A stretch of DNA of 64,000 nt from Euclidia mi. Lineage: Eukaryota; Arthropoda; Insecta; Lepidoptera; Erebidae. Every line of letters starts with the position of its first letter. Within the stretch, counting starts at the first letter, position 1. Positions 9,600-21,601 of this stretch are shown in pieces. The notes under the pieces were generated by a model. It did no database searches and had not been told where the DNA came from. It saw only the letters and a program-made list of their open reading frames with translations. The position numbers and the translations under genes are program-made. The stretch spans positions 95,060,729-95,124,728 of the forward strand of contig OX123183.2 in assembly GCA_944739405.2 (NCBI GenBank). Direction: 5' to 3'.

Positions 9600-12330
9600 A
9601 GATTAGTACCTTCTGAGCAGATTTTCTTCACGAAAAGGTAAAATCAATTTTATATTCTCATATTTTTCCCTGCCTTTGTTCCTAAATGGTCATACTAACT
9701 GTACAAGAAATGAAACAAAAATAGTTCAACTTCCGTGCCAAGCAAGGGATATCGAAATTCTGTGTCGTACAGTAAATCAAGCCGCATAATATAAGTTTGC
9801 TGACGTGAAGAGAACTCAAGTGGTCACGTTTGTTTACGGCAAATATCGGCGGGATATTCTAATGCAGAATGCGGAGGTCTTGGCTGTTCGATCAGCAATA
9901 TTTTAAATATGCAAGCAATTTCCTGGTCTTAACTTATGAATATCATAATTTTTTCCCAAATATACGCAAGAGGAGGAAAAAGTTAGTACCTACATTCATT
10001 GAAATAAAGGAGTGTTGTGAATTTTTAGTATTGCGCGAGAATTTGACTGCTTCCTGTATGAAACAAAGTATGTTCTTCGTTAATCTCAGCTTTAGCACCT
10101 AGGCCAGAATATGTATTGTCACTTTCTTCTACAACATTTCATAATCAAATGAAAGCTCAGTCACTATTTCAAAAATGAAAGCAAAGCGATCAATTTTGTT
10201 TTCATTTTGTGATTCAATCTACAAATTTTGATGAAATTTGGGACGAAGTAAGGTGAACATCGAAAAACAAGCTCGTGAAGAAAGCCACGGATTCAACAAA
10301 ACAACTATGATAGTTCATTTTATTTATGAAACATAATTTCCTTAGATACCGTAAGACATTTAATTACAACTCCTGCCATGTTTACTCGAGTCAGTAATTA
10401 CAACCTAGGTACTGTTATTGTTATTTCTACGCAACATGTAGGCAGAAAATGATAAATGAGTACATGAGTAAACCGTCTGTTGCTGTTCTGTTTTGAGTAC
10501 ATTTTAATGGGAAAAGTTTATTTATTAAAATCTTTCCCTCATAATAGTGCTAGCACACAATGGCTTCGAGTAATAGCACGTGTTTCTATGTAAAACACAA
10601 TTTCATGTGGAGTGGAAATTTTAATGAATTATTTGCTATCGTGGTTTTACGTTTAATTAATTAACTTTATATGCAGCAACGACGTCCATTACTGAAATGG
10701 TCAATTTTGTGGATGGAAGGTGCGAAATTACCACACTATATTGTTGTAGTATACACATTCATTTCATTCAGAGCAAAAACATACAAAGCAACCTTCGAGC
10801 ATTGGTGATATCAACCGTGATCAGTCACAGTTTTACCTTTATTTTCAAATATTACTACCCGAAGAAGTCTTCGTTATTTAAAAATCTATCATACACGCTT
10901 TCGTAGCCCACTTTTGAACATAGGCTTTTTTAATTTGTGACACAGATTTCGTTCAAATTACGTTAAGATTGTGTAGATAAAATAATTTGGCCTAAAATCA
11001 TGCTGGCTCTTCATTCTCTTCCCAAAGTGATCGTTCGATTCTAGTATTTTCCTTATTTCTTTCTTACGACAGCTATCAAATTTAATAGGGCAGTGACATT
11101 AAAAAGTTTGTAAAGATCGTGAAGGTTTAAAAGTATTTAGACCAACAGCATAGGTATATTAAGTTTCCAACAATCAGAGCATGTAAGCTTGGAAGTAAAT
11201 TTGTGTGATGACGAAGATGCATAACCCAATTTTGCTGCTTAAACCAAATATATGAATGCGTGCCTAAATGGTTATTGAGCTATGCCCAGGGATCTATTTC
11301 CGTGCAAAGCTAGCAGCCAAGTTTGCAACTGTTCAATAGAGAACTCCCATCGTAGGTATTACGTACGGCGTAGATATTGACCAAAATCCGAGTGTTCTAT
11401 ATAGAATTAGTGAAGTTAACGTTGAGTAAGTAGAGAGTATGTTGTGCTGCGTAGAGCATTTTATGTTACATAACCGCCTGTGAATGGTACAGTACAGGCA
11501 ACACAACAATTTAAAAATTAGATTCATAAAATTATTTCAGATGCAGCTACGAAGGCAAAAGGACAATTTGAAAAGGATTTTCATATAGAGGGTATCAAGC
11601 AAACAATATCGCCGCCTATGTACAGCTGCTAGACCAAGGCAGTCAGAAGTGCGTTGCCGATCTGGATGGGAAAAGGAACAGAAGGAGAAGCGGTATGAGT
11701 GAAAACGAGAAAGGGAAGGGGCCTCCGGCTTTGTCACTCGCCAAACGAAACGCAACACTATAAATACTGATACTTTATGTCGATATTCTGAGGGAGGGTA
11801 GTTTCATTCTGAAACCTGCAAGACTACAGCTACCTACATGTAATATAGCGTTCTTAGGAATGGGACAATGTAATGAAAATAACAATATAAAAAACGCTTT
11901 TTTATATAATGTATCATTCTTACATTAATTCGAAAACATGCAGAAGTTCAATTCAAAAAGCATGTCCACGTAATGTTCTAGCAAATGGTATACAGGCAAG
12001 AGCTCAATATAAAAAGGCGATTACATTTATTGTGAAATTCCTGTGAATGCTTGACTCTGTGTCCCACGCATCGCTGACGGCCAGTGAACTTATGTAGGTG
12101 CTTGTAACTTTTCAGGGTTTATTATTTGTTTATCATGTCATCTATGCTACAATTGCCTTGATAAAATATTACACCAATAAATGCGTTGGTTTGTATAATC
12201 TTATAGTTACGAACATCAACCATTGTGTTTAAAGTTCGATTCGTGAAAGGGTGACAAACTACAGTAAATCGTAATTCTCTTAGAAGTCAATATTTTAAGG
12301 CATAAAAGTACAGTACAGTACTCAGAATTA
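9600..12330. other. Unassigned AT-rich DNA
   Basis: No gene or classified repeat is seen. Short open frames (9869-10102 plus, 11537-11758 minus) lack motifs. 11640-11760 is slightly richer in GC and purines, but I recognise nothing in it. Confidence 0.5.
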
Positions 12331-12336
12331 TGTGAA

Positions 12337-12395
12337 CATCATCATTATTATCTCAGCCTAAAGACTGCAACTACTGGAAATAGGCCTCCTCCACG
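12337..12395 (-). mobile_element. RTE LINE 3'-end fragment
   Basis: Read on the minus strand, AGGCCTATTTCCAGTAGTTG is followed by CTTTAGGCTGAG and a (TGATGA)-type tail. This is the ending of the RTE copy at 54567-56389 (TTATGTCCAGCAGTGG...TAGGCTTACATGATGA). Confidence 0.65.
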
Positions 12396-12498
12396 ACTCT
12401 GTTAAAGATCGATGTCGAACCGGCCGTGAACAAAATATTTTCTTTTCTTTTAACAAGTAACATAGAAGTAGCTGTCCTTTTGTAAAAAAATGTACGAT

Positions 12499-12515
12499 AC
12501 TTAATAAATATGTAC
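12499..12515. repeat. Target-site duplication, left copy (SINE at 12516)
   Basis: ACTTAATAAATATGTAC recurs exactly at 12852-12868. Confidence 0.85.
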
Positions 12516-12851
12516 TTCATCATCATTATCGCTCTAGCGTTATCCCGGTTGCATCCAAGCCATTACACGCTTTGGAGCCCGAGGTCCGCTTACTGGTCTC
12601 ACCAGATATGACAGAATATCAACTTTTCCACAGAACGACTGCCGTCTGACCTCCGCAACCCAAAGGGATAGCGATATTCCATGGTTTACACCAGTATCAG
12701 TTTATTTGAGGGTACTGACTCCCCGTAACGACTGTCAAAGATTTTCATGACGGCCGGGACCGACGATTTAACGTGCTCTTCGAGCATCTCCGAGGCACGG
12801 GGCAAGCGATCATTAACAATTTAATATGCACTAACTTCGAAAAGTCATACA
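12516..12851 (-). mobile_element. SINE, same family as 6263, tRNA head missing
   Basis: The minus strand has the SINE body from TGACTTTTCGAAGTTAGTGC to the GGGATAACGCTAGAGCGATA tail. It is flanked by an exact 17-bp duplication. The tRNA-like head with A and B boxes is absent although the duplication is intact, so the truncation happened during insertion and not later. Such a copy lacks its internal promoter. Confidence 0.85.
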
Positions 12852-12868
12852 CTTAATAAATATGTACA
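12852..12868. repeat. Target-site duplication, right copy (SINE at 12516)
   Basis: Exact copy of 12499-12515. Confidence 0.85.
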
Positions 12869-12869
12869 T

Positions 12870-14240
12870 ATTTGATATCATATGATCTTGTTTTCTAATT
12901 TACTCATACGTAAGGTAAAGTATATGTATATCATTTATTATACATTACATGGTAAATATGTCTGTACATTAGATATATATTACCTACAGGTATATAACTA
13001 CTGATTTTGAAACCCAATTGTCGAATACTATTACTTGTATATTGTAACAAGGATTTCGTTACGACTACCCTCTTTTGGTCAATAAAGCCTTATCCTAATC
13101 GTAGGTATTATAATATCCAATACTTGCCCCTATGTTATAATTTCTACATTAAACTTTAATGCCTATCAGTGGCCTACCAAGCTGGCCCGAATCTTAAACT
13201 AAATTTTGAATATCGTTATATCAGAATATTATAATAATAATCTTTCTCGTAGCAAATACTAAATTTCATATCCAATACTTCGAGAATGATACAGATACAG
13301 ATAGAATTAATTGGGCACAGGATTTTCCTTCTCTGCCTACGGCAGTCCAATGTCAGTAAGACATGTATGCATTGTATAATTGTGTTTACAATAATACCTA
13401 TTTGTTACACTCTCGCATAGCATATTATTATACAATTATATCATCTCCATAATGTAAAAATAAGCTTAGTCTAGCTGCTGCTAAATTAGCTCTATCATTT
13501 GAATTTAATTAGTAATATTTACCCCAATCCAACCAAATGCTACACAACATTAAGTTTATGTTCGTGATATAGTGGCAATTTCCTATTTATATTGAACTGC
13601 TACTGCTACTGCTACGAACTACTCTAGTAATTATCGAGATAACTGTTTTCGTACCAGATTTTAATCAAACAATGTTTACTCGAAACACATAGTATGAACA
13701 ATTTCAGTATTCGCAAATTTGTTTACGCATTACAATTATATTCTTCTTTTAGATAATAGATAAGAATTGCTGTTGTATTTGATCCTAAAAAAGACAAATT
13801 TGATTATAGCAACATGCTAAACACAACCGACATGTCACACACACATCACAGATATTTTACTCAGATTGTATACACAAACTATCCATTACTCATTCGATGT
13901 ATGAACCACAAATCATTTTTATTATAATATGATGAGTTCTAATAATCTTTGAAGACACATGTCATCAGCTTTTAAAATTACCCTTGTATTCTGCGAGTAG
14001 CGGGCAATTTTGCTAGATAAACATTTACTGCTAAATGGGCCGAGATACGGAGGAAAATTTTGATTTCAGTTTTTAGAGGCTTCATTTTTACAGTTAAACT
14101 GCCACGAATATTGTCAATTGGCCCTATTGTGGGACTAGTACGATAGGGTGTATTAATGTGAAATGGTCTTTGAAAATTAGTTTTCGTTCCAAGTCATTCG
14201 AATGTACCTATTTCATTTCGTTATTATATTTCTATTGACA
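12870..14240. other. Unassigned AT-rich DNA
   Basis: No gene or repeat is recognised. The stretch near 13045-13095 (GTTACGACTACCCTCTTTTG then AATAAAGCC) could be the tail of an old retroelement, but this is not supported elsewhere in the window. Confidence 0.45.
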
Positions 14241-14244
14241 TCTA

Positions 14245-14931
14245 AGGCGCTAATACACTTGAGCATTCACCTGTATTGAGCATTTGTACGAATGTTACAA
14301 AACAGAAAAACAAAGTAGTGTGTTTTAGCGAGCATTCTTACGAACATTCTGGCGAGCCTTAGGTTATAGAAAATACATAGAAACCGCGCTACAATGGTGG
14401 TTAAACCCAATGTATTTACTTCAGTTTAACTTATGATTTTTATCTAATGTAAGGGAAAGATAAATATACAAATGACATTTCAAATCTTCGTAGTTTGTCA
14501 CTAATTTTAACTTGACTAGTGATGGGCTTACTCTGAATGAATATCGATAATGTTTTCAATAAATCCCGGTTTACTTAGAATTAATTTCAATAGAATGTTG
14601 ATAAATCCTCAATATCGTTAAATAAATTTGTACGTAGGAACATGCGCATGTGTGATTTATTAAACCTGTTCAAGTAAAGATCTGCATTTTATTATTTAGA
14701 AACGTCTTTGTTTATAAATCTTCCTCTTACTCTTGAAAAAGAAACATTAGCCAAACTGAAGTAAATATATTGGGTAAAACTACAGTTGTAGTGCGGTTTC
14801 TATATTTTTTCTACAGTCTAAGGATTAGAGTGTTCTCCAGAAAGATCATGATAATGTTCGGTTCGACAAAACAAGAAACGGCGAATGCTCGCTGTTCTGT
14901 TACAAGTGAATACTCAGGTGTATCAGCGCCA
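14245..14931. mobile_element. Foldback/MITE-type DNA transposon with ~200-bp inverted ends
   Basis: The left arm starts AGGCGCTAATACACTTGAGC and reads inward to TTTACTTCAGTTTAAC near 14430. The reverse complement of the right end starts TGGCGCTGATACACCTGAGT and reaches TTTACTTCAGTTTGGC in the same order. The arms are therefore imperfect inverted repeats of about 200 bp around a 300-bp centre. TA on both sides (14243-14244 and 14932-14933) fits a TA target duplication. No transposase frame is present, so it is non-autonomous. The superfamily is not assigned. Confidence 0.75.
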
Positions 14932-14939
14932 TAAGAGGT

Positions 14940-15890
14940 ATTTACTGAAATTAATAATTATATTACAGTATATGATTGTTTATTAATTATTGTAGAATGT
15001 TAGGCAATTACTATTTGGCGCTACGAGCACGTGCAGAAAACTACTAATCTGTCAAAATCTTTTCAAACACAAGGCGCCTGTGCACATTATAAAGATACTC
15101 CTGGTACATGGTGCACTCATAATGCATTCTATCCAATTTCATTGCATTCTATCAAACACCTATAAAAGTCTCTCCATTTTTCACGCTAGTGTTGCACTCT
15201 CGTATCGTAACTCAACAGTAATATCTCGCATTAAAAAGAGATTGCCGTACAGAAGTTCCAACAGAATACAAAACATGGTCCAAACTACGCTTGTACAGGA
15301 ACATCACAATGCATCTACGGTGAAAAACTGTAACTCGATTACGGAAACAATGCAGCCTATATCATCACGATTCGTTTCCTCTTGATTATGGTTCCACCGT
15401 GCTCGGGTAAAAAAGGAAATCTGCCCTAGTTGGATGGCAATTTAGTGACCTATCATTTAATTCAGAAACTAGCTCTTCCTCTCGGTTATTTTAACTTCTG
15501 TATCACGAAGTTACTCATAGGTTTACATAAGAAACTCAAAATTTTCTGGAATTTCGAAGAAACCATAAACGCGAGAAGTTATATGTACTCTATATGTTGC
15601 CGTAAAAACACGGCAATAGTCTAGTGAAAACTCTTTAAACCAGCTAAAAATCACTCTAAGCAAACAGAAAGACAGATAGACACATTTTTTACTAGAAGCT
15701 GTTTATGCCTTGATGTGTTGTAAATAACTATAGGTAATTAAAAAAAATATGCATTCTGAAATCACATACAGACAATTCAATTTTATTCATAATTTATGTC
15801 CCATTAGATGCACTAATGAAGTATAATGATAATGTTTGCGCCAGGTCACATTCAATTATTCATGACGTATACTCACTACATCACTATATA
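14940..15890. other. Unassigned AT-rich DNA
   Basis: Nothing recognised. A 101-codon plus frame at 15080-15385 has no motif. Confidence 0.45.
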
Positions 15891-15894
15891 TATA

Positions 15895-17267
15895 CTAGCT
15901 GACCCAGCGAAGTCCGTATCGCTTTTTTAAGAGTTTTTATTTCATTCCCTTTTTTCCAAGCCCCTTTTCCAAAGTTACCATTGACTTAGCGCTTAATCTC
16001 TTATCACTTCAGAGTCTATAAATGATGAACAAACAAACATAGATTTTTATATAATATTGAATTCCCCATTCCTTAAAATATCGGAGACGATACCCATATC
16101 GACTTTAAAAAAAAACCCGTCCGCCATCTTTGATTTCCTATCCGCCATCTTTGATCACGAAATAGATGTTGTATTTGGATTCACCATCCCTTAAATCATC
16201 AGAGACGATACCCATATCGATTTTAAATTTTTTTCCCATCCGCCATCTTTGATTTCCCATCCGCCATCTTGAGTCACGAAATAGATGTTGTATTTGGATT
16301 CCCCATCCCTTTAAACATCGGAGACGATGCCCATATTGATTTAAAAAAAAAAACCCATCCGCCATCTTTGATCACGAAATAGATGGTGTTTTTGAATTCC
16401 CCATTCCTTAAAATATTGGAGACGATACCCATATCGACTTTAAAAAAAATCACGTCCGCCATCTTTGATTTCCTATCCGCCATCTTTGATCACGAAATAG
16501 ATGTTGTATTTGGATTCTCCATCCCTTAAATCATCAGAGACGATACCCATATTGATTCTTTAAATTTTCCCATCCGCCATCTTTGATTACCCATCCACCA
16601 TCTTGAATCACGAAACAGATGTTGTATTTGGATTCTCCATCCCTTTTAACATCGCAGACGATACCAATATTGATTTTTTTAATTTTCCCATCCGCCATCT
16701 TTGATTTCCCATCCGCCATCTTTGATCACGAAATAGATGTTGTATTTCGATTCCCCACCCCTTAAAGTATCGAAGACGATACCCATATTGATTTTTTTAA
16801 TTTTCTCATCCGCCATCTTTGATTTCCCGTCCGCCATCTTGGATCACTAAATAAATTTCATATTATTAATCAGCGTCCCGAAAATCTCGAAAACGATACC
16901 CATATAGATTGTATCCTATTCGTTTAGCCTTTTGACCATTTTATTATTTTTGACTGGCCCCTAAAAGTTGTGGCGTAATTTTATATAGCCTATAGCCTTT
17001 CGAAATAATTGGGCTATCATAGGCAATAACAATTTTTAAAATCCGACTGCTAGTTCCTGAGATTAGCCGATATTATCTTTTAGCCTTTTTAGCCCTTTGC
17101 CCGGCCCCAAAGGGTCGAAGCGTTATGTTATATAGCCTATAGCCTTCCGGAATAACTGGGCTATCGTATACAAAAAGAATTTTTCAGATCCGACCGGTAG
17201 TTCCGGAGATTAGCGCGTTCAAACAAACAAACAAACAAACTCTTCCGCTTTATTATATTAGTATAGA
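15895..17267 (-). mobile_element. Helitron-like element A, non-autonomous
   Basis: On the minus strand it starts TCTATACTAATATAATAAAG, has a (TTTG)n tract and ends GCTGGGTCAGCTAG. The flanking bases are A and T, the hallmark of Helitron insertion. There is no Rep/helicase frame. The centre is a tandem array (16093-16850). The same ends recur at 27940, 30263 and 51958, which fixes the boundaries. Confidence 0.85.
16093..16850 (-). repeat. Tandem ~100-190-bp array with ATGGCGG motifs (element A)
   Basis: Units alternate a block with CCGCCATCTTTGAT (once or twice per unit) and a block with GATACCCATATCGATTTT and CACGAAATAGATG. Read on the minus strand the motif is ATCAAAGATGGCGGA. Open frames of 60-75 codons on the minus strand are by-products of the repeat unit. 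Confidence 0.85.
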
Positions 17268-17269
17268 TA

Positions 17270-17850
17270 TTCCTTGTGTCTAGATTAAGTAAACATTGAG
17301 CTAGAATTCAGCGTAGATACACTTGATCTATCGATCAACTGTATACTACTACTACCATATACTAGAACGTTGAAATTCAATTGCAGTATAAACTTAGTGT
17401 AACAAAGACATTTAGTTTATTGAAAAATTAATATAGCTGTCAAGAGGCTTAATATGAGATAATACTTAATGACTTCCTTAGGCCTTCGGGTAGATTTTAG
17501 ATACTATATAAATTATAAACGCTGAACTTTAATTATCGTAGTTAATTTTTTTTTATTGATCCCGAACGATTCACACAATATAACACTGTTATCAAGCGTA
17601 AATATCTTTGAAACTTCTATGCAGTATTGGGCTCGTTATTGCAATATTTTGGCTAAATAAGCTTAAGTATTTTAGGGATCCGTAGTAAACTACATGGAAT
17701 ACTTATAGTTTCGCCATGACCCCCCATCGGTCTGTCAGTCCGCGGGTTTACGCGGAAACTATAAGCATTAGAGGGCTGAAGCTTCGCAGTGAGAAAGTTC
17801 GTTTAATAATTACGTTCTAAACATATTATGTACGTAGATATTATAATCAT
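17270..17850. other. Unassigned AT-rich DNA
   Basis: No gene or repeat family recognised. Confidence 0.4.
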
Positions 17851-17851
17851 T

Positions 17852-17925
17852 GGTCTAATGTTATCCCAGTTGCAGCCAAGACTTATGCTTTAGAACCCGG
17901 AGTCCGCTTACAAGTCTATAGCTAG
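17852..17925 (-). mobile_element. SINE 3' fragment
   Basis: GTTATCCCAGTTGCAGCCAA followed by GAACCCGGAGTCCGCTTAC matches the minus-strand tail of the SINE family at 12516 and 54632. It is short, with no flanking duplication. Confidence 0.6.
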
Positions 17926-18289
17926 TTACATGAATATTGGCCGTGCGTGGTTTCAACAAAATATGTTATTAAGACGAAAGCAAACGTTTACCGAGAAAAC
18001 TGTAAACATTCGCCTACGTATACGTCTACGATTTTTCCTTATGTAGAAAAATTAACGAAATATTATTTTTCCTCCGAAAATACAACATGATAAATGAGTT
18101 CTAAGAGAAATACGAATAATTCTTAGATGTATATTATATTCAATAAAATATAACGGCGGTTTATTCTAGAATCAATACCTCGATAAAACAATTACATTGT
18201 CTCTATCAATCGTATATAATTCAATAAGAGTTTGTGAATAGCGTGTGATTTTATTTATAAATGACAGATTTTTTTCTGTTATTGAAGAA

Positions 18290-18375
18290 ACGATAGCCTA
18301 GGGGAGAGACCAACAGGCTGCTACGAAAAGAGTCTCGGGTTAAATCCTGCGGCGAATACTTCTGACTTTTTAAAT
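18290..18375 (+). mobile_element. Degraded tRNA-like SINE head
   Basis: GATAGCCTAGGGGAGA resembles an A box, and GGGTTAAATCCTGCGG about 40 bases later resembles a decayed B box. The sequence between them (ACCAACAGGCTGCTACG) follows the SINE at 6263. Decay makes this tentative. Confidence 0.5.
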
Positions 18376-18411
18376 CAATTCTTCTTTTTGTGGTGCCTCT
18401 CCAACTAGTGA

Positions 18412-18702
18412 ATGTTGGCAGTCAACTCTTCATGTTTCACTCGATCTCTGGCGAGACTGAAAAGTTCTGCCGCATTCGTGATCCCAGTCCACTCGCGTAT
18501 ATTACGCTACCACGATTTCTTTCTCCGATTTAAATCAATGTGCGTTTTTAATTGTCATTATCGCTTCCTATACGGTAAAGGACACTACCGTGAGGATATC
18601 TGCATGTCTAAGAGTTCTGCCAATCCGCATTTGACTAGCGTGGTGGACTATGGCCTATTAATAGTCATAGTGAGAAGAGGCCCGTGCTCAGCTGATGATG
18701 AT
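18412..18702 (+). mobile_element. Retroelement 3' fragment with (TGATGA) tail
   Basis: AATCCGCATTTGACTAGCG, GTGGTGGACTATGGCC and AGGCCCGTGCTCAGC followed by TGATGATGAT is the arrangement of a LINE/SINE tail common in moth genomes and similar to 20525-20622. The upstream part (18412-18600) is probably the same element. Its 105-codon open frame has no motif and is not taken as a gene. Confidence 0.5.
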
Positions 18703-18729
18703 ATTGATTTTGTAATGAAATTCATTTAG

Positions 18730-19660
18730 ATGAAAACAAGACTCTTTACTAGAAGCACAACACTACAATCTCGATTCTTCATTTGAAAAGAAAATGTTCT
18801 CATTTAGTAAAAACTAGATAATTAAAATCTTTGTCGCAATACAATGCGGCCGATGGCAAAGTTGCGGATGTTAAACAGAACAACAACTTACAATAAAGTA
18901 GTACTGAATGTGACGACTGCTCTGGAAAATGAACTTTCAACCAGTTTCTTTGTGTTCACGATAGTGTAGCCTAATGTAGTACGATTCTTTGAAGTTCGTG
19001 TGTTTTGTTGACAGTTTCTTTTTACAGCAGTGTTGTGTATATGGTGTTGAAGTAATGACTGGCTTGTGAAGAAAAACAGTATAATATGTAGATATTGCTG
19101 CTCGTTAAAACAAATCACGGGTAAGCATTACTAACAATAAAAGCCTTTCAATATCGTTATAAGCACTAAGTTAAGTGTATTGTTGTTTCAACTATTTTAA
19201 ATCAAGTGTGACCATGGACACCATGTACTTAATGACGGACTATGTTTAATTTATAAGTATTATTCGTATTACACATATTTTCTATTAGGATAAATAATAA
19301 GCCAATTAAAACACAGTAAATATATCCTTACCATAATTCTGATTGGGGAATGTCGGAGTATTAGACAGCCACTATATCTTCTAAGGTTTACGCGAATGTT
19401 ACACATTGAAAGTAAACTACAGTTTTCGGATTTTATCGTGATATATTGGTTTCACTAAGTTATTACAGTTAAACCAAATGATCTAGAAACGACATTTTTA
19501 ATTTATTACTCACCGAAGTTTCGAATTCTTTACAGGATTCATATTCACGGCAAATTGAGATGATTTTTGTCTTTTTCTTGAATGCATAAGTTATCTAAAA
19601 GTACCCGAGCATTTTTCAACTTTTGGTGTTACTATTTACGCAGAATGTCCTTAGGTCTTC
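18730..19660. other. Unassigned AT-rich DNA
   Basis: No feature recognised on either strand. Confidence 0.4.
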
Positions 19661-19677
19661 TGGTGACTATGTCCTTC

Positions 19678-20000
19678 TTAGGTATCATTAGCCTTAATTA
19701 TGACAGGGTCCCAAGCTGGAGGAACATTCCAACCGTCTTCCATATTGAACTTAGGGTGTATATTAATTTCAATAGCCTCAGGTATCATCCTTGGAAGAAA
19801 ACGGTGTTCTTTTGCGAGTATCTATGATTCATCAAATCGTATTCATCAAAAGGTAGTGGTTGGGTCCTTGTTTCACATGTTCACACACACCAGACTGTGT
19901 TGAGCGTTTATGTTTTATGTCAGCTATATGTTCTTTAAGTCGAATGCCTATGCTTCTCTTGGTTTGTCCAATATATGAGTTTAAATATAATAACCAATAT
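19678..20000 (-). pseudogene. Penelope-like element, GIY-YIG endonuclease domain remnant
   Basis: The minus strand reads SYIGQTKRSIGIRLKEHIAD then KHKRSTQSGVCEH, the YIG half and conserved helix of the GIY-YIG nuclease that follows RT in Penelope-like elements. A degenerate GIY half (VAIYWLLYLN) precedes it. After a frameshift, RFLPRMIPEAIEINIHP and EDGWNVPPAWDPVI continue to a stop at 19678, as in the C-terminal tail of these proteins. The RT is not found upstream. Known: the nuclease nicks target DNA for priming. A LINE origin is unlikely because LINEs use other nucleases. Confidence 0.8.
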
Positions 20001-20385
20001 ATTGCGACAAAATCCGTAAACTGTAGTTCAATTTCAATCAGCCACTATATCGTTAACGCAGCCAATGCTGAAAATATGGGCAACTGAAATAAGTCGCAAG
20101 TTTCTTTTCCATAGATCGCTTCGCCCACTCTTTTTCTGTGAGGTAGGCGACTTTACAAATATGTAACCAAAGTAGGTATACTCAGAGTACCCAGACTTGA
20201 AACGAGAGTTTGTAGATTTCACAAAGAGTTGTCTCGCATGGGATCGAATCTACTACACTCGTCGCAGTTTTATAAGCGGAGAGGTGGCCACCGCTCGTAA
20301 ATATGGATGACTCGTATTTACATAAAAACAAAATACTCTTGAAACAGAGCAGTTTATTCCTCTGAAAATAATACATCTCAATTGT

Positions 20386-20622
20386 CCGTGTGGTGACGGA
20401 TTAAGAATACGGAATGTCACCACCCCATATTATCCATGGGTGTCGTAAGAGTCGACAGAGAGACCATACTATGCAGAGAACAGCACTGTAAGAGAAGGAA
20501 AACTTGAAACAAACCCTATACCAACCCGTTTGGCCAGCGTGGTATAGTAGGCCAATTCCTCCTTTCAAAGGAGAGGCCTAGTCCAGCAGTGGACTGTAAG
20601 GGGCTGAAGATGATGATGATGA
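20386..20622 (+). mobile_element. RTE-type retroelement 3' end with (TGA)n tail
   Basis: CCGTGTGGTGACGGATTAAG, ATGGGTGTCGTAAGAG and GGCCAGCGTGGTATAG are followed by AGGCCTAGTCCAGCAGTGGA and a (GATGAT)n end. The last part is close to the RTE tail at 56350-56390. There is no open frame. It is a 5'-truncated tail. Confidence 0.65.
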
Positions 20623-21009
20623 AATAATACATCGACACACAGTGTAGTTTAGCCGTTTCGCTAGAATATTATATAAGGCATAAATAAATCCATTTGTAGA
20701 ATAGTGTATAAAGTTAGCTATAGGGATCTCTGGGGCTTTTTTACTCTGAGTATATTTTTTATTACGAGTTTGCTAATATACGAGCAGTAACTTTATCGAG
20801 GCAAGTCGCAATTAAGATGAAATCAGAAAGTTTTTGGTCCCCCCGGATTCAGTTTATTTACCGTTCTTAAAATGAACTAAGATGCTTGTTTACAAAGTAC
20901 GATATTCTTTTAACTGTACTTAAACTTTATGACTGTCCTAAATACGGATGAAATTATTTGGATACTTATATTTTTTATATCATTGCTGGATATCGCAGGC
21001 GAACCTAAG

Positions 21010-21115
21010 TCACCGACGTAGCTCTCTGGACAGTTAAGCTGAACTGGCAGTAGGCAGGGCGCAGCTCAATGAACTGATGGGTGTTGGAGCAGGAAGCAGT
21101 TCCTATGAAGATTCT
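21010..21115 (+). mobile_element. Decayed RTE LINE coding fragment
   Basis: AAGCTGAACTGGCAGTAGGC and AGCTCAATGAACTGATGGG follow the RTE segment coding for KLKWQWAGH...RTDGRW, as in the copy at 56150-56200 (CTGAAGTGGCAATGGGCAGG). Internal stops are present. Confidence 0.5.
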
Positions 21116-21601
21116 TTGGGAAGAGATATGTTCAGCATTGTAGGTCTCTGATGGTGGCTATCATATTCAAAGCAAAAATCTTAGAGAATTTGAAATTATC
21201 AAAATTGCTTTGTCTATATTGATTAAAAAAATCAATCATGATTCAACATTGTTTGTATAATAAATCTATAATAGATGTAGGAATAATAAATACACGGAAC
21301 AATATCTATCCTGCTATTTATATCGAATAGAATTGGAGGAGTAATATTGGGTAAATAGATTGGTTAGTGGTTGACAGCGATCCGCACGGGAATGCAATGA
21401 TACCGTATTTGTACACGGTTCAATCTTGCTTTACTATTGTATGGAAGGCGTATACATACATTCTGCAAGACAACCTGTCCTACAGAATATACCGTTCTTG
21501 CCAAATATTTTAATCTGTATATATAAAATCCTTGCATTACTGACTGACAGACAAGCTACAGCCAAAAGTGTTAGGCGCAGGAAGCTGAAATTTCGCATGT
21601 A

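Noticed and set aside
16138..16719. Minus-strand open frames starting MADG/MADRKSKMAD as possible repeat proteins
   Set aside because: They arise from the tandem units of the Helitron-like array, start at ATGGCGGA repeats and recur in every copy with random stops. No independent coding sign.
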